The position numbers were made by a program, and so were the translations under genes. A DNA stretch of 64,000 nucleotides from Pithys albifrons albifrons. Lineage: Eukaryota; Chordata; Aves; Passeriformes; Thamnophilidae. Under the pieces are notes generated by a model. The model was not told the DNA's origin, made no database searches, and saw nothing but the letters and a program-made list of their open reading frames with translations. Below, piece after piece: positions 62,640 to 64,000 of the stretch (position 1 is the first letter of the stretch; every line of letters begins with the position of its first letter). Location of the stretch: NCBI RefSeq assembly GCF_047495875.1, contig NC_092459.1:94597560-94661559 (forward strand), written 5' to 3'.

Positions 62640-64000
62640 ATTCATGTGTCATTTAATCCATTCTAAGTTTCAAGGTCCAGGAGCGACTTCATTTTCTTCA
62701 AACAACATAAAGATATTAAAAAGCAAACACATTTTATATGTTTGCAAAAATAAGTGTTTTGTAAAGTGAAACTGGTACTGCTTGCTGCTTGTCAAGATGT
62801 AAACAAAATTTTGTTATTACAAGGCTGATCATGAATTCCAGACTAATTCCTTATTTGTGGCCTAGGGCTTAGATTAAAGGACTGGAAATTAGAACTCCTA
62901 AACCTTTCCTAACCTTGCAACTGACCGGCTGAGAGTTATTTCAACTTTCTGATTACCTAATGAGTTTAATACTTTTGCTGCTTTGAAGCTTTAATATTTA
63001 TAGATTGCCTTCCCTGGTTACATGAAGATACTAAACAAGTGTGGCAAGATTAGGGCTTCTTTTTTTTTCTCTGTGTGTCCATGTGTTGGTGTGTGTGGGG
63101 AGAAATATGAGGAAATATGAACAAAATGTTCTCTCCTGCTTTTCCAAAACTAAGTACCTACACACCCAGACAGAAGTCCCTGTGTTTTGACAGCCGGTGA
63201 TGTGGACAAAAACTTTTGGCTTTAGTCCGTTGCAAGCAATCATAACTTGTAATACAGAGGCCAGATAGAAGGCCAGGAGCTCCAGGGACCAGGAAATCCA
63301 TGGCACTATTGCAAAATCCAGTTAAAAATATCATCTGGAAGGAAGATCTAGGCTTGGCAGTGTTGAATACTTACTTTCCTTATTGGTACATCTGTTTACA
63401 GATGTGCAGTCCTCACACATCTATTCACCTGCTCATGTGTTCTCCCATAGCTGCTATCAAATTTGGCTTTGGAATACCCAGTTAATTTCTAAATTGGTAA
63501 ATTCAAAAATCATCTGCCTGGCCTGTTTTAGAAAATCTTATCCACAAAATTAGGGCTTTGAATTCCTGAACAGATAGTTTATAAAATTCTCCTTGAATGG
63601 TATGAGTTGAAACCATAAAATCACCACTGGTGTCTGTGACATATTCCTAACAGCATAATTGGTATTCCTTGAGCAAAATAATACATCATGTCTTCTCCTT
63701 AGGTCTTGTTCTAGATGCCGAATCTGTATGTGTACAGGCCCCTGAGGACCTTAAAGCATGCTGGACTTTACACTGTACATTCATAAGGATCATCTTCTAC
63801 TTTTCTCCTAGCTCTTCTCCTGATGTAAATGAATAAATACCAGTATTGAAGGTTGATGGGGACAATGATTTATACCAGACTAGAAATGTTTAATGAAACT
63901 GAATGGCAACAAATTTAAATTTACAGTAACTTTTCTACCTGAAACTATTAGAATTTGAAGTTATTGATTGAAGGGATAATTTTAAAAATCACTGATTCCT
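62640..64000. other. DNA downstream of ATF3
   Basis: AT-rich, with no supported exon, CpG island or named repeat. In human the next gene on this side is GARIN4/FAM71A and then BATF3, but neither is seen in this 1.4 kb. Confidence 0.5.

Noticed and set aside
1..64000. CRISPR array, operon, phage or other prokaryote-type system
   Set aside because: No regularly spaced repeats, ribosome-binding sites or compact gene arrays. The window is vertebrate genomic DNA.

Overview
This is a eukaryotic, almost certainly avian and probably passerine, genomic window. The evidence is five related CR1 non-LTR retrotransposon fragments plus one older CR1 relic, an ERV-like solo LTR, a tRNA-Ile-headed SINE with a CR1 tail (the TguSINE1 architecture known from songbirds), AT-rich CpG-poor intergenic DNA with two sharp CpG islands, and small introns. 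There is no bacterial gene organisation.

The one gene that can be read confidently is ATF3 (stress-inducible bZIP transcription factor), on the + strand at the right end. Its proximal promoter and 5' non-coding exon lie in a CpG island near 52.4-53.5 kb. The coding exons are 57406-57645, 58553-58660 and 59732-59929 (80 + 36 + 65 codons plus stop = 181 residues, the same length as mammalian ATF3). The 3' UTR runs to about 62.05 kb or 62.64 kb. The proximal promoter holds a TATA box, a CRE-like TGACATCA, a perfect MEF2-type site and a TGATGCAAC C/EBP-ATF composite element just upstream of the predicted start. This fits the integrated-stress-response control known for ATF3.

About 17.5 kb upstream (34.95-36.36 kb) lies a second CpG island. 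It has two perfect CREs (TGACGTCA), an AP-1 site, several TGACG half sites and a TATA-like box. I infer that it is the avian counterpart of the distal alternative ATF3 promoter (P1) described in human, which would make 36-52 kb its first intron. A GC-rich, ~20-bp minisatellite fills the downstream half of this island.

Layout: 1-34 kb is intergenic DNA with CR1 fragments at 3.7, 7.6 (old), 13.9, 18.8, 29.9 and 33.3 kb, an LTR at 28 kb, a TA microsatellite at 7.57 kb and a possible conserved non-coding block near 11.7-12.1 kb. 34.9-36.4 kb is the candidate distal promoter. 36.4-52.4 kb is AT-rich, with ancient palindromic and MIR-like relics, a purine-rich tract and three short cryptic exon-like blocks I cannot name. 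52.4-62.6 kb is ATF3, and 62.6-64 kb is featureless. No RNA gene, CRISPR array, operon or prokaryote-type system is present. Nothing here amounts to a wholly new system; the distal promoter cluster and the unexplained exon-like blocks most deserve checking.
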